Source of the DNA: Romanomermis culicivorax
Lineage: Eukaryota > Nematoda > Enoplea > Mermithida > Mermithidae
Assembly: GCA_963922205.1 (NCBI GenBank)
Contig: CAWUHX010000009.1
Coordinates: 1,798,001-1,862,000 of the forward strand
Direction of reading: 5' to 3'
DNA length: 64,000 bases
Shown here: positions 22,138-34,912 of the stretch, one piece after another
Layout: every line of letters begins with the position of its first letter
How positions within the stretch are numbered: the stretch's first letter is position 1
Program-made: the position numbers and the translations under genes
The notes under the pieces: model-generated
Told to the model about the DNA's origin: nothing
The model's database searches: none
The model's input: only the letters and a program-made list of their open reading frames with translations

Positions 22138-23371
22138 TTTGAAAAGTAATCACACATTGGCAAGAAATATGAACAGGTTTTCCTCAAAACTGCTGGTCTT
22201 AGGGGTAACTAGTTGATAATTTCAGAATAATGGCTCACGGTTTTCTCAGTCAATAAGTGGCACAGATCACATATTCTATAGTGCAGGATCACACGATATA
22301 TAGTAATGACATATAAATCTGGAACATTTTTATGATGCCAATGTGTGTCAAAATGCTTATGCTTGCACCATGCTTATAATTAATCAGCATTTCAAATCAT
22401 ACTACCAATTCAAGATTTTATTTATTATATATACTATTTATGTGATGCTTGGTCGAGCATACTATGATTATTTATGAAAGTAGGTAATGCATTTTTTGTA
22501 GAAATATTTGAAGATTTCCAAAATCTTTTCCATCCTCCTAGTGCAACCATCAATATCTATTGATCCATCACAGATAAACAAAATATGATTCCTATGGAAG
22601 GTGAGATCCTTAGGTTAAAAGAGTAAAAGCTCATTCAACTTTTGGCCAATCCAGCTAGTAAATTTTGAGACGAAATATTTTTCATTGGTCCAATTTTTTG
22701 CTTATGATAGGTTGTTTATAGTCTATAAACAAAAAAGTAAAAAACTGGTCCAGCAGAATATAATTTTTGACGTCACTTTCAGCACATTTTCTCCATATGC
22801 TTCTTTTAATCTGGTTCTAGTATCAAGATACTGAACTGACTTCATTAACAAGTGCAAAAAGCTAAATGCAAAAAAACGAAAAAAATTTTTGAGCAATTTT
22901 CAGGGTTTTGCTTTCTATGGATCTCTGTAGCTTCTCAAGGGGTATTCAAATCGCTATGCTGCTTTCACAGCTACTGTAAGAATGTATGAATAAAAGAATA
23001 AAAAGATAAAATTCTGCAGCATGGTAGGTGTAGGTGCTTGGGAGTGCCTCTTAGCAAGATTTTTCTTCATTTTTGCTTCTAATTTTTGACCGCTCAAACT
23101 TTCTTGCTGAGTGTAAAATGTTTGCTTGTGAAACGATTAATACATCAAACTATAGTCTGTTAGTTATTTGATAATTCTACAGTATAGGTAATAAATATAT
23201 CACAAGGGGTAGACAAGGGCCACCTGGCAAATACAAAGATTTCTACGAAATTTTCATGAGTATGTCTTCTTCAGAGCAGTGCAGCTCCCAAAACGGTACA
23301 AAAATTTTGATGAAAATTTAACCAAAGCTGTAAAAATGGATGGGCTACAATATAGGAAAATAAAATTCTGT

Positions 23372-23780
23372 GGCTTCCGACGGGAAGGTGCTCGGGAGTG
23401 CCCATAAACGAAATTTTTTCAATTTTGACGGCTCATTTTTGACACTTTAAACTTTATGAAAAAGTGTAATATGCAATTATTTACTGTAAATAATACACCA
23501 AAAGAGAGCTTATTCTCTCCTCTACAAAATGAATATTCACCCATCAAATAAGATTAAACGGATCTCGAAATATCGCTTGCCTAGCAAGACCACTGAAAAA
23601 TGCAAAAAAATCATCAATTTTCAAACTTTGGCATACTGTAGCGATGCGAATTTTTGTTTACAAGCAAAACGAATGGTACCATGAAAATCAGCGCACAAAA
23701 CTACCCAAAATATCTGATTTTGAGGTATGATTAATTTTCAACTTATCATAGGGAAAGTAGAACCTCTCAGAAATCATGTC
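23372..23780 (-). repeat. Right terminal inverted repeat of the TTAA transposon
   Basis: Reverse complement of 21086-21500. Ends with AATCATGTC before the TTAA duplication. Confidence 0.85.
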
Positions 23781-24239
23781 TTAAAAGGCACATTTAAGCC
23801 TGAAGACTCCGAAGACCTAAAATTTGAAGTACTCTGGTGTTGCTACAATTTTGAGACATCGACTTATGTGGATTAAAATGCAATCTATGAAGAAGGAAAG
23901 GCCAGTGTGATAAGGACGATAACCCCTAGAATAGACACTCCTGCACTCAGGAGGGAGCTACATGATCTGAAAAAATGAAAGGGGAGAATACCAAAGATTT
24001 TTTGTGACCAATAAAAATCTATGTTTATTAACTAAATTACAAAAAAATGGAAAACAAAAGAAATCAAATTGTTATTGAAATGTATTTTCACAAGGTTCCA
24101 GTTTATGTCGAAACCCGATGGAAGGCAGGCTTCACGAATTCAAAAATATTGCCTCTCTGGCAGAATTCGTAAATAATTTAAAGGCCGACATGACAGCATG
24201 AAAGGAATTCAGCAAGGATGAAGAAGATGGCAAAGATGA

Positions 24240-27200
24240 TCATTTGAATCAAGTCTACAAAAATAGAAAAATTAATAATCAACAAGCTCGTCATCAAGAA
24301 AATAATCATTATAATCAACAACAAAGCTTGCAAACTCAGACTATGCCACCACAACTGCCTACATCCCAAAACACCCTAACTCATGAAGATATCATCAAAA
24401 TTGTCAATGAAGCTATCAGGAACCAGAACCCTTCAGCTCCTAATCATTGGGGGTTTAAAAATAATAACAATAATGTCCAATACAATAATTTAAGTGATTG
24501 AGCTATTGGAAATCCATATCATTGCCCATATTGTACATATCACAAATCAAAAAGCCATTCCTCCGAAAATTGTTTTATTCTTCATCCTGAATTGATACAG
24601 CCGACGGATCAAGGAACATCTTGGAACTGTGGCAATAATGCGTTCAAAAAAATCAGAATTCTGATAATCAAGGGGGATTTGTAAGTCGAGCAGGTGCCAG
24701 GTTTAATAATTTTGGACAATGGCAGCTGTATAATAGTAATAACCAACTAGATTCAAATATTGGTTATTATTAATGGCAGAATAATAATCAACAGGCGCCG
24801 TCGGATATTCGACTGCCACCAATAAATCCTCCCATGAATAATCTAGTGAATAAATTAATTTGCAACAGGCTAAAAAGAAAGAACAATCAAAAATTATAGC
24901 CCTTGATGGAGTCCTCATAGAAAATTATGATTTAAATTTGGCAAACATAATCAATTCTACATCAGGAGTGAAACCAAGACTGGCAAATAGTGATGAGACT
25001 ATTTTAAGAAAATTTTGGAAAGTGCCAGCCATTATTGATTCCTGTTATAATCCGCAGAGAAGAGTTCAAAGCATTAATGGATACAGGAGTGCAGTCTAGC
25101 TTTATGAGAACAGATACAGCCTCGAGGCTATTGAATACCCCAAAGATGAAGTTTCCTATTTTGAGTTCAGTGATTATGGCTGTTGGAAAACGAGTCACAA
25201 CCTATGGTCATACATTTATATATGCAGAACTAGTTTTAGAAATTTTCTGGCAAGATTAGCGCTTTCAGACAACCTGAATGAAGGTATTATCTTGGGTCTA
25301 GATTTTCTTACCCATCCTAATATACAAGCTGCAATCGATTTTGGAAAAGGCCAGATAAGACTAGCAAATATTGAAAAAGAAATTATTAGTGGAACATTAT
25401 TTGAGGATGCACATATACCAACAAGGTTGCCTACTCCTAGCAACCGGACAGTACTGGATGAAGTGCAGATCAAAGAAGAAATTCAAGATGAAAAAGTGCC
25501 CGATTTGGAAAGTATTGATAAAGAAAGCCAAATGATGAGAATTACTAAAATGGACAAAGAAACTCTTATATGGACAAAAACGAGAACTTATATACCATCA
25601 AATACTACTACTTTTGTCCAAGCTGTGGTTTGGCCACAAAAAGATTGGGCAAAAGGACCTATAGTAGTAGAAGAAATGGGGAAAAATACACCATTCGACA
25701 TGGACGTATTGATTGTAGATGCAAAAGACAACGATTTCTGAATCATGTTGATAACTATGAAATAACGAATTGATAGCAAAGTCAAAGACGAAATTTGTTG
25801 AACCAGATTTTGATGAAAAAGTGCACCAATCAGAAAATGAACCATGATTTCGACAACAAAGTGAACCGGAATTCATTAAAATTGTCATGCAATTAGTAAA
25901 AGATTCTAGCATTGATCGGGAAGACCAACAGAAGCTTATGAATGTGCTACTCAAACATAGGCATTCATTTAGTATGAAGATGGACCCTAACAGTTACACA
26001 TGAAGCTGAACATAGAATCAACACAGAAAGTGCATTACCAGTTCAGAAACACTATTGGAGAGCCCCAATCATGCAATGTGACATAATATGGGAACACGTG
26101 AAGGATATGATGGACAAATGTGTCATCAAAACCTTGAGAAGCCATTGGGCTGTGCCCTTGTTTGTAGTGGGTAAAAAAATGTTACTCCTATGGTACCCCT
26201 AGTCAATTACAGAGGAGTAAACTAAGTGATGAAAGATGACAAATTTCCAATACCGAGAATTGACGATTATTTGGATGCATAGGGAGGTGCAAGGTATTTC
26301 TCCACCCTGGATTTGAAATCAGGATATTGGCAGGTGTGGATGCACCCAGACTCGAAGGAAAAAACAGCCTTCATTTGCCAAGACGGACTTTTTCAATTCA
26401 AAGTCATGCCATTTGGGTTGAAAAATTCCCCAGCCAAATTCCAATGCATCATGGAGCAAATTTTATACCCATATGTTTGGAAAATATGTTTGATATATAT
26501 CAAGGACGTTATCACATCCTCAAAAACCATCGACAAACACATCGAAAACCTAGAAACTATCTTTTGATGTTTGGCAAACGCAAACCTTATGCTCAAACCT
26601 GATAAATATTCTTTTATGCCAGCCAATGTGAAATTTCTTGGCCACATACTAGACAAAAATGGAATGTCAGTCAATCCCCAAAAATCTGAAGCAGTAAAAA
26701 ATTTTGAAGTACCAAAATCTATCAAGCAATTGCAAATTCCTGGGATTAGTGCAATAGTTGAAATGGTTAATACATAATTTAGCCTTCATAGTCCAACCAT
26801 TATTCAAAGCCTTAGTGAAGAAGAACAGAAGGGAGAAATTTGTATTATCACAGGAACAATTGACAACATTCGAAAATGTAAAGAATGCCTTAATGAGGGC
26901 ACCTTTTCTTAGGTATCCCATATTTGATGGATCGACAAAATTCATCATTCAAACTGATGCCTCAGGAACAATTAGGTGCAATTTTATATTAAGAAATGGA
27001 AAATGATTGATGGACTATTGCCTACTGGAGTAGAGTACTCAACAACACCGAAATGAGATACTCAACAACAGAAAGAGAGTGTTTGGCAGTAATTTACGGC
27101 TCCAAACAATATAGGCACTATGTTATGGGGTTTAGGGTCACAGTTAGAACAGACCATAAGCCACTAACATGGTTATCCACTGAAAAAACAACAAAATCAA

Positions 27201-27470
27201 AGACTACTGAAGTGGGTGCTATATTTAGGCCAATTTAATTTTACATTCGAATACCTAGCTGGAAGAGAAAATGCCTTTGCACATTTTCTATCAAGATCTG
27301 AAGAAAAGGAAAAATGGAGAAGGAAACAAGAAAAAAATAATGAAGAAATTAATGAGCATAAAGAGCTAAAGATGGGGACAGAAAGTATGGCAGTTACTCA
27401 AGTAATGACAAGACAAATGCTAAAACCGGAAATGCAAGAAACTGTCATTGACTTTCAACATACATAAACA
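24240..27470 (+). pseudogene. Broken gag-pol part of element B
   Basis: Open pieces on the plus strand give, in order, the gag C-terminus with an Asn/Gln-rich stretch, a zinc-knuckle-like site, an aspartic protease, a reverse transcriptase and an RNase H of Gypsy type (AERECLAV-like region near 27060-27180). Many breaks; fossil. Confidence 0.8.
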
Positions 27471-27488
27471 GCATAGAAAAACTTTAAA

Positions 27489-27910
27489 CATACCTGCACA
27501 GCATAGAAATTCTGCTGGGGGTCGGACAGGACAGGGGGTGGAATACAAATTTTTTTCATTCTTGATAATGAAAAAAAGGTCTTAGATAGGTCTCCTAACA
27601 ACCAAGTACCACATTCTTCAACTTATATTAGTCAGATATGTGAAATTATTTGCTTAGACTGCACTTTTAAAGTTTTAATGTTACTTTTTTTAAATCAAGC
27701 ATGCTTTGTTTAGAAAAATTGTTAAAGTACAGCATCATTCCTTTGTTTAAGATGACTTTCTCTTCTCTCTTGCTCATCTTCCTTCATCATCTTCTCTATC
27801 ATTGCTGGGGTGGTCAAATCTGTTGGGGGTCAACAAGAATCTACTGGGAGTCAATAAAAGTCTGCTGGGGGTCAAATCCCCCCCAAACCCATCCTTCATG
27901 TGCATGTTTG
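27489..27910 (-). mobile_element. MITE with CATACMTGCAC ends, copy 1
   Basis: Ends are CATACCTGCAC (27489-27499) and GTGCATGTTTG (27900-27910), imperfect inverted repeats. The body matches 60300-60709 in reverse complement. It holds several 22-24-bp subrepeats containing CTGCTGGGGGTCAA (27800-27880). No coding capacity. It sits exactly between elements B and C. Confidence 0.75.
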
Positions 27911-28249
27911 GTTATCAGTCACCAGAATGTTCAGCATCCTAAGCAGATAATATTTTTGCATGTGTTGAGCATTCCAGGTGTTGCCATCAGAAGGTTTGCA
28001 AATGTAATTGCTAATGACATTGATGAGTTCTATAAGATCGGAGTAAGGAAACTCCACCTTCTTTATAAGGCTGGCAGGATGCCAGATGCAGACTCTGTCA
28101 CCAATATTGAACAAAGGTTTTCGGCAGTGAGGCTTTCATTGCTTTGGCTGATCTTTTTCCTCAAAGGGGACATTTTGTTTTGGCTTTTTTGGTTGTAGGG
28201 TGGCAGGCTCACTGGTGCTTTGATGTGGTTCAAAGGGTAGACCTACATG

Positions 28250-30640
28250 TCAGTTGAACATCATCTCTGCCGGGGACAATGTTTTAGGATTTGGGTGCTC
28301 TGTGTGGAATCCGGCTAACAATTTGCTTATCACAGTGGCAAAAAACATATTTGGAGTAGCCATCAAATGTGCTTCGAATTTCAGCAAGCAATTGAACACT
28401 TCCACTTTGCCCTTTGACTGCGGGTGGTAAATGTGTGTCACATAATGCTGTATGTCAAGCTTTGAGAGGGAGTTGGTAAAAACATCTGATTGATATTCAG
28501 GTCCATTGTCCAAAACAAAAACAGCAGTATTACCATATCATGCTAAAAGTTCAGTCAGGAATTTGATTTTCCTTTCAGCAGTATGATCTGGGCATGACTA
28601 AACTTAGGGGAAACCAAAGAGGTAATCAATGATGACAATTGCAAATTGATTTTCATACAGTGCTGTCCCAAATGGTTCAGTGACATCTATCACAATTTTT
28701 CCCAGGCAGTTTTTGGTAGCTGCAATGGATCAGTTGGAATCATCAATCCTGAGTTTGACTTCACAGAGTCTTGACATCCATGGCAATGGCAAATCATTTC
28801 TTCGATGTGGGGGTGATGCTGGGCTACCAATACATTTCATATAATTTGATATTAGCTCTTACGATGCTGGGATGTCCCTCATGTGCTTTGTTCATAAGTT
28901 ATCTGGGTAACTTTGTATGTGTGACAATTGGATTGGCTTGGAGCAGTAATCCTTGATTAACTGCTAAATCGTCTCGATCAAAATAATATGGGGTCAAGTA
29001 TCTGTCCTGGGGATGGTTGGCCTTCCAACCCCATTTATGGACCAATTTGATTACAAGGCACAAGACATCTTCCCTGGAGGTAGCAGTTCGAAATGTCTTG
29101 AGCAAAAAGTTTTGGGCAGCAATTGAATTGACTTTGGTTGGCATGGGCTGTGGCAACCAGGATAGCATGTCGGATATGATGTTGTACAACCCTGGCTTGT
29201 CTTGAATCTCTTAGTCAAGTTAGTCAGGCAGGCCATCAATCAAATTTGTGGGCTTTGCATCCACTGCTGGATTGCATTAATATTGAAACAAGTGCTCAGT
29301 GATCTGTGATCAGCATAAATCTTCCACCTAGCAAAAAGTTAGAAAAATGTTCACAGGCACAAACACAACCTAGAGCTTCACATTTGTTTGTAGCATAAAC
29401 TCATTCCTGGTTGGTAAGCATCTTGTTGGCGAATGCAATCAGCACTAATCCTCCTCGAGCTATCTGTTACAGGCAGGCACTGAGACCAATGTTGGACACC
29501 TTGGTGGCTAAAATAGTCAGACTATTGGGATCAAACATTGCTAGTTGTAAATTGTTTGTTAGCAGTGATTTCAGTTTGCTGAATGCCATCATACATTCAT
29601 TACTTGATTTGAATTTGGTTTGCTCAGACATATGGGTCAAACGCTGGAGCAGCTCAGCATGATTGGCAAGATGCTACAAAAACTCACAGAGATAGCTGAT
29701 GGATCCAAGGAAACTGGGGATGTTGGTGATCAACTGCAAGATTGGCACATTGCAGATTGCATCGAGGCTCTTCAGGTCGGATTTGATGCCAGTCCTGGAC
29801 ATCAAGTGTCCTAATAATAGAACTTTGGTGATGGCAAATTGACATTTCATGATGTTGAAATGAAAATCTTTGTCGCAGAGGTGTTGCAGCACAGTTTGAA
29901 ATCATTCATCATGTTGCATAGCTGTGGAACTGAGCAGCTATATGTTTTCAAGGCTGCTAATGCACCCTTTGCGTCCCACAAGTGTTTGCGGGACAAGCAG
30001 CTGGAACATGGAGGTGGCATCTGTCAATCCCATCAGCAAGCATTTGTATTGGAAGAAACCATGTTGCATAATTTGTTGTCATAAGCGGACAAGAATCCAG
30101 GGCCAATGTGAAATGGAAATACCCCTTCGACAGGTCGAGCTTGGTGAGTGTTGCGGCTTCTTACAACTGAATGTACAAATTGTCGATTCATGGCAGCCGA
30201 TAATATTCTGGAACAACAAATTAATTGAGAGGTGAGAAATCTGTCATAATTTGAATTCTGTCATTGGGCTTTGGAATGGTAATGAGGTTGAGGGCCCATG
30301 CACTGGATGTTGTAACTCATACCCAAATGTTGTCAGTGACTATTTATTGGACTTCTTCCTCAACTGTAGCACAGGGAGCGATCATCACTTGTGTGACTCA
30401 TCGGGCTATGGGCATGGCATCATCCATAAGCGTAATGTGATGCTCGAAGTCTGGAAACTTTCTCATGCCATCACCCATGAGTTTCGGGAAGTCACGGGCT
30501 ATATCACAGAGGTAGCTGTGACTTGTGGCAAGCATACTTGTGGCAGGCTGGACTGCAGCAGCTGGTGGTGTTGAATCAATGCGTTGGACAAAGTTGATTT
30601 GTTGTGTGGCTCCATCGATGACCAATTGCAATGCATCAAT
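28250..30640 (-). pseudogene. Broken pol region of element C
   Basis: Minus-strand pieces of reverse transcriptase (KCQFAITKVLLLGHLMSRTG near 29800), RNase H and integrase (HEGHPSIV-type zinc site, DNGPEYQS core) of Gypsy type. Fossil with many breaks. Confidence 0.8.
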
Positions 30641-32048
30641 TGTAACAGTGCTCCAGGTTATGACTTTGTATGTAGAATGAGTAGAGTTACTTTCCCTCAG
30701 TGACCATTGTATTTGATTGTCACAGCAAACTGTCCTCAGAGGCCCGCAATGTCTCTATTATTAAAGCCATACAATCCAATGTTTGATTCACTGAGCAGTG
30801 TGACAATCCATTTTGTGTAAAGAGAATGCAGCAATAATGAGACTCCTGAATCGACAGTACTGCTGGCATAACAGTCTTTGCCATTTGGATGGATCACATG
30901 AAATGTGCATTCATAGGAGGTAGTGATGCTATGCGTAACACTTCGTAAGTGGATAGTCCTGATGGTTTTTTCCTCGTCACTTGATTGATCTAACTTGCCT
31001 TGAAGTCACTCGCAAAACTATTCAAAATGTTCCCTATGACCACAATTGTAGCACTTGCTGTCCTTCGCTTTGCAATGGGGTGATAAAAACATATGATCTG
31101 TCGAACTGCAGCCAAGGTAATGCTTTGACCTCGTAGGTTATTGGGGGTGCTTTGATTGATTTGATGATTGATCTCAACCATGAATGAGGTAGCTGTCCCT
31201 GTTGTGACAACTATTACTGTGTATGAGGTGGACACTTTTCAAATCCCCTCGAATGGGGGTGGATGAACTTTCAGCACTATAGGCCGCCTGCATGATGTTG
31301 ATGTAACCATCCAGCATGGCAGTGTGCCATAAAAATAACTGTTTTTGAGGGTCCTATGAATAGCAATTTTGGGTGAGCATGTAGGTGAGGTAGGCATCAG
31401 TACTAAAAATTATTGTATTTACAATTGGCTTGTAAAGTTTGTAGCTGGCTAAGGAATTCTGATGTTGATTCATCTTTTCTTTGCTTGTATGTTCAGAACC
31501 ATTAAAACACAATGGGTTGAGGTGTTGGTGACACTGACATTATAAAAGTTGTTGTGCGGCATCATCCTGATCTGACCAATAGCTGGGAAATGTTCCAACT
31601 GTCATATTGACTTGTCTCCCAGATGCACGTACATGATGTGGTTCTTTTCTGCATCCTTGAGTTGCTGTTCTACCACATGTTGGGAATCAATCAAGTTGTA
31701 CATGACATCAAAATTCTGCCTCCATGTTGCATCAAGCAGAAGGGTGCTCCCACAGTGGTGTAACTGGAGGAATTGGAATGGCAGCCATTTTGCATTAAAA
31801 TCGCCAAAAGTTCAGAATTTTTCGTAAAATTTCGAAAATTCGCCAATTCGACCTTTATTGGGCATCAGACGTCAAAACTGTCATTAACTTCGGATTCTGC
31901 ATCAAATTTTATCATAGAAATGTCAGCTTGTAGCATAATGTACCATTGCAGGTCAATCATACCCTGGAGGTATACTGTAGCTGTCAGCATACTGTATCAT
32001 TTTGTTGACATACTGTAGAGTTCATTCGACGTTCTTCCTGCACCAATT

Positions 32049-32370
32049 TGTTGTGTGGGTCAGTAGGGTTATCTTCTACTGGTGGCCAACACATACAATG
32101 TAGTTGAGGTATTTGTTACGCTAGCCAGTTTGCATAATTTATTCATATATACGCTACCGTATAGAAAGACGAAATAGGAAGGTGAATAGGAGGAATAAAT
32201 AGTTGGCCAAAGGCTCAACTATTTATACACAGAAAATGACACTTACAATTTACATAGCCCGGGGTTGGCGAAAAATAATATACCAAATAGTGGGTGAAAA
32301 ACACATGCCCAAAAACTACATGCACGTGCATCAGCATGATGTGCACATGCAAACACATGATAAAGTGACC
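32049..32370 (-). repeat. Probable LTR of element C (incomplete)
   Basis: On the minus strand the LTR ends CACACAACA at 32049, just before the primer site. It contains a TATAAATAG box near 32210-32225 (minus strand). The outer end is unclear: a 98-bp tandem array begins at about 32371. Confidence 0.5.
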
Positions 32371-33112
32371 GTATGTATTGAATTCCCCATCCTCTTGTTG
32401 AAAACTCCTTCCACCAAAAAACCACGAAGTTATGTTTGTTTACATTCGGGATAATTTTTGTCATGCAAAGAGTCCGCATCACCTGAATTCTCTTGGGCCG
32501 AAAACTACTTCCACTAAAAATCACAAAAATAAGCTTGTTCACGACTGGGATATTTTGTTGTGTAAAGTGACCGCATCCATTGAATTCCTCCTCAAAAAAT
32601 TCCTCATCAAAAAAAACCCTTCTCAAAAAGACCATGGAAACACCTTTGTTTTACACACAGGTAACTTTTGTGTAAAGTGACCACATATGATGAATTCCCT
32701 GCGATCGAAATCTCCTTCCACCAAAAAATCACGACAATATGCCTATTTACATTCGGGATAATTTTTTTGCGTAAAATGATCGCGTCCATTGAACTTCCTG
32801 TCCTGGAATAATTTTCTTATGTAGACTGACTGTGTCCATTGATTTCGCAATGGTCGAAAACCCCTCCTCCAAAAAAGCACATGAAAACCTTTGTTTACAT
32901 TCATGATGATTTGTTTGTGTGAAGTGACCGCATCTATTGAATTCCAAGCGGTCGAAAACTCCTTCCACCAAAAAACCACGAAAATACGCTTGTTGACACC
33001 CGGGTTAACTTTTTTGTGTAAAGCGACCGCATCCGTTGAATTCCCAATAGTCGAAAAGCCCTTCCCCAATAAGACCATTGAAATACCTTTGTTTACACTC
33101 AGGATAATCAGA
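32371..33112 (+). repeat. 98-bp tandem array, block 1
   Basis: About seven diverged units of roughly 98 bp. Each contains a TTGAATTCCC-like stretch, GTCGAAAACTCCTTCCA, AAAAATCACGAAAATACGC, TTGTTTACACCCGGGATAA and GTGTAAAGTGACCGC. The same unit forms blocks at 50976-52150 and 56715-57560. No coding function; open frames seen in it are by-products of the repeat. Confidence 0.9.
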
Positions 33113-33129
33113 TAACACTACATCTTTTC

Positions 33130-33540
33130 ACTAAAATAATGTTTTTTTTAACCCAAACGAAGGGGATTTTCTCCAACTTTGGTCACTCATATAATTTGAC
33201 CAAATCGATATTTAAAAAAAATTGAAAAAAAACGTTCGAGTGGACACTCCATAGATTCACGGGTAAAAGTACCAAAGTCCAGAGATGCCTACCCATTGAT
33301 GAACCTGGTGCAACAGGGGACCCTGAAAAAACCCGTTTTCTGCATGTTACCGAGCACTATTTGAATATAGACCCCCAATGACTTTCGCCACCCCCACGTT
33401 TGCCCATATGGGGGATATTATGAAAAAACCACATCTTTAACCGTTTTTGCTCTAGGGGGATGGTTAGTCAAATTTTAGGGGCCAAGTATATTACAGGTTG
33501 ATGCTACGGCGCCACCTATGATAAATTTACAGAACAGGAT
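33130..33540 (+). repeat. Dispersed repeat R, copy 1
   Basis: Matches 57570-58044 in patches: an ACCGAGCAC motif, a TTTGCCC...GATATTATG stretch, CCGTTTTTGCTCTAG, GGGGCCAAGTATATTA and CGCCACCTATGAT. In both places it directly follows a block of the 98-bp array, so array and R are probably parts of one element. Confidence 0.75.
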
Positions 33541-34529
33541 GTCCGAGGAGTTGAAAAGAGTAAAATCGGAAAAAATCGTAAATTTCCAGCTTTTGTCTCA
33601 CTGTAGTTCTGCGACTTTTGACTTTCGGACGAAATAAATATCATTTTCGTACTAAGGCATCAAGTTACAAGAAATACGTGTTTTTACGTTGGTTTCATTG
33701 TATACCTATCACAGCTCTCTCTGTATAAGAAACTATCAGAAAGTGTCTCAAATTTACATAAAATTTGATTAAGATTAAGCTTTTCTGAAATCGCTTGTCC
33801 TTAGAATGAAGTTACAGTTAGAATGAGAATAGAATCGTACCTGTAACTTTGATCAAAAATTGTGCATTAGTGTGGAATACGAAAATAAAATTTTAATTTC
33901 TGGATTCTTCGATTTGCGTGATTCGTAATTCGATTGTAACAAATTTATCAAAATCGAGGATTCATAATTCATAAAAGGTCTGCCCTTCAATTAGTTCTTG
34001 TTGCTTATTTTCATTTTATAATCAACCTTATTAATATACAAGTTAAATTACGAGTACGGTTAATAGAAAACATGATCAGGATTACACTACTCGAGTGTAC
34101 TAACCAGGGTGTAAATTCTAATCAAGCATTTTATAGCGCATTCAATACACCAGGAGCACGTGGAAATGTCGCGGTAGTCGTTTTTCCCCATTTATCTTCT
34201 TACATTGAAATTCGCATATAGATGTGGAGTTTATTCCTGACATTAAGTATAGAATGCGAATTTCAGTACAAAGTGACCGCGGCAAAAATGATTGGTGTAA
34301 AATTACGCATATGAAAAACATCAGACGCAAATTTTTTGATGCAATCTATGACAACACCACACTTCGGCGTGGAGGTTAGGGGGTTTTAACATCACCCAGG
34401 AAATGTTTGAGCACGCTCAGAAACTGTAACCCCATCCAGGTGTTTGAACCCACCCAAATAGCGAATTTTCTAGGTGAGCAAGATTATTCTTCTAAAACAC
34501 AACAATTGACTTTTTTAATTTTTTCGCAT
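33541..34529. other. No recognisable feature
   Basis: AT-rich intergenic or intronic DNA. No gene, RNA or clear repeat boundary seen. Confidence 0.5.
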
Positions 34530-34912
34530 ACACATGTATCCATTTTCCTATAGCCAGAAAGGTAGGCGTTATAGGACTACAAGAGGCGCTCTTTGGGTGC
34601 TTTTGCCGTCTAGGGGAGGGTACATTCCACAAGCTAGCTTCTGCCTGACAAAACTGGACATGTTCGGCTACTTACCCACGAATGAAATATGCCTACTTAC
34701 ACATTTGCCATATCTTACCCTCAAAATGTTAACTGAGCTGAGTGAACCGCGACAAGCGGCGTTCTGAGCTTGCTTACACAATTTATCAATCCGAAAGGAT
34801 GAAAGGCTGTATCTGCCCAGATACAGATAAATCAGGACTACACCCGAGATCGAACCTGGTCCCCAAGACTAGTAGTTGGAGATGGTAACCACTAGACCAA
34901 GACGGCGAACGC
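34530..34912 (-). mobile_element. tRNA-derived SINE (minus strand)
   Basis: On the minus strand the head (34910 to about 34838) reads like a tRNA: A box TGGTCTAGTGG and B box GGTTCGATCTC at the usual spacing. The outer bases do not form an acceptor stem, so it is not a working tRNA. The body runs to lower coordinates; its end is not clear. Transcription would be by RNA polymerase III from the internal boxes. Confidence 0.65.

Larger units (their letters stand above)
21086..23780 (+). mobile_element. TTAA-flanked DNA transposon with about 410-bp inverted repeats
   Basis: 2,695 bp. Flanked by TTAA on both sides (21082-21085 and 23781-23784). Both ends begin GACATGATTTCTGAGAG and the inverted repeats continue for about 410 bp (21086-21500 and 23372-23780) at high similarity. 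TTAA duplication plus inverted repeats fits Kolobok or piggyBac; the end sequence alone does not decide. The only frame seen codes a C2H2 zinc-finger protein (21472-22137); no transposase was found, so it is non-autonomous. It inserted into the gag region of element B. Two partial relatives lie at 52395-53395 (minus) and 58045-58970 (plus), and older scraps near 35340 and 37885. Confidence 0.85.
19466..27488 (+). mobile_element. Gypsy-type retroelement B, broken, split by a DNA transposon
   Basis: Plus-strand remains of a Gypsy element: LTR end and primer site near 20069-20088; coiled-coil-rich gag from about 20090; a 2.7-kb TTAA transposon inserted at 21082; more gag to about 24500; a Cys/His zinc-knuckle-like stretch near 24520-24600; protease (DTG) near 25090; reverse transcriptase about 26040-26770; RNase H about 26930-27300. 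The RT (GYWQV, FGLKN) is close in style to that of A, so the two are sister families. No integrase or 3' LTR is seen: the element stops at the MITE at 27489. It has well over ten breaks and is old. Confidence 0.8.
27911..32370 (-). mobile_element. Gypsy-type retroelement C on the minus strand, broken
   Basis: Read from right to left: LTR ending at 32049, primer-binding site (TGGTGCAGG, near 32045), gag, a nucleocapsid/protease region (about 30560-31060), reverse transcriptase (about 29600-30330), RNase H (about 29200-29560), integrase zinc site (about 28790-28870) and integrase core (about 28250-28560, DNGPEYQS and HPQSKGKVE). It differs clearly from A and B in its RT and primer site, so it is another Gypsy lineage. 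Many breaks, probably more than fifteen. The 3' end is cut off at the MITE. Confidence 0.8.

Noticed and set aside
21086-23780. Polinton or other virus-like DNA element
   Set aside because: Long inverted repeats fit loosely, but it is only 2.7 kb, has TTAA duplications and shows no polymerase, integrase or capsid gene.
34838-34910. Functional tRNA gene on the minus strand
   Set aside because: A and B boxes are present but the acceptor arms do not pair; it is a SINE head.
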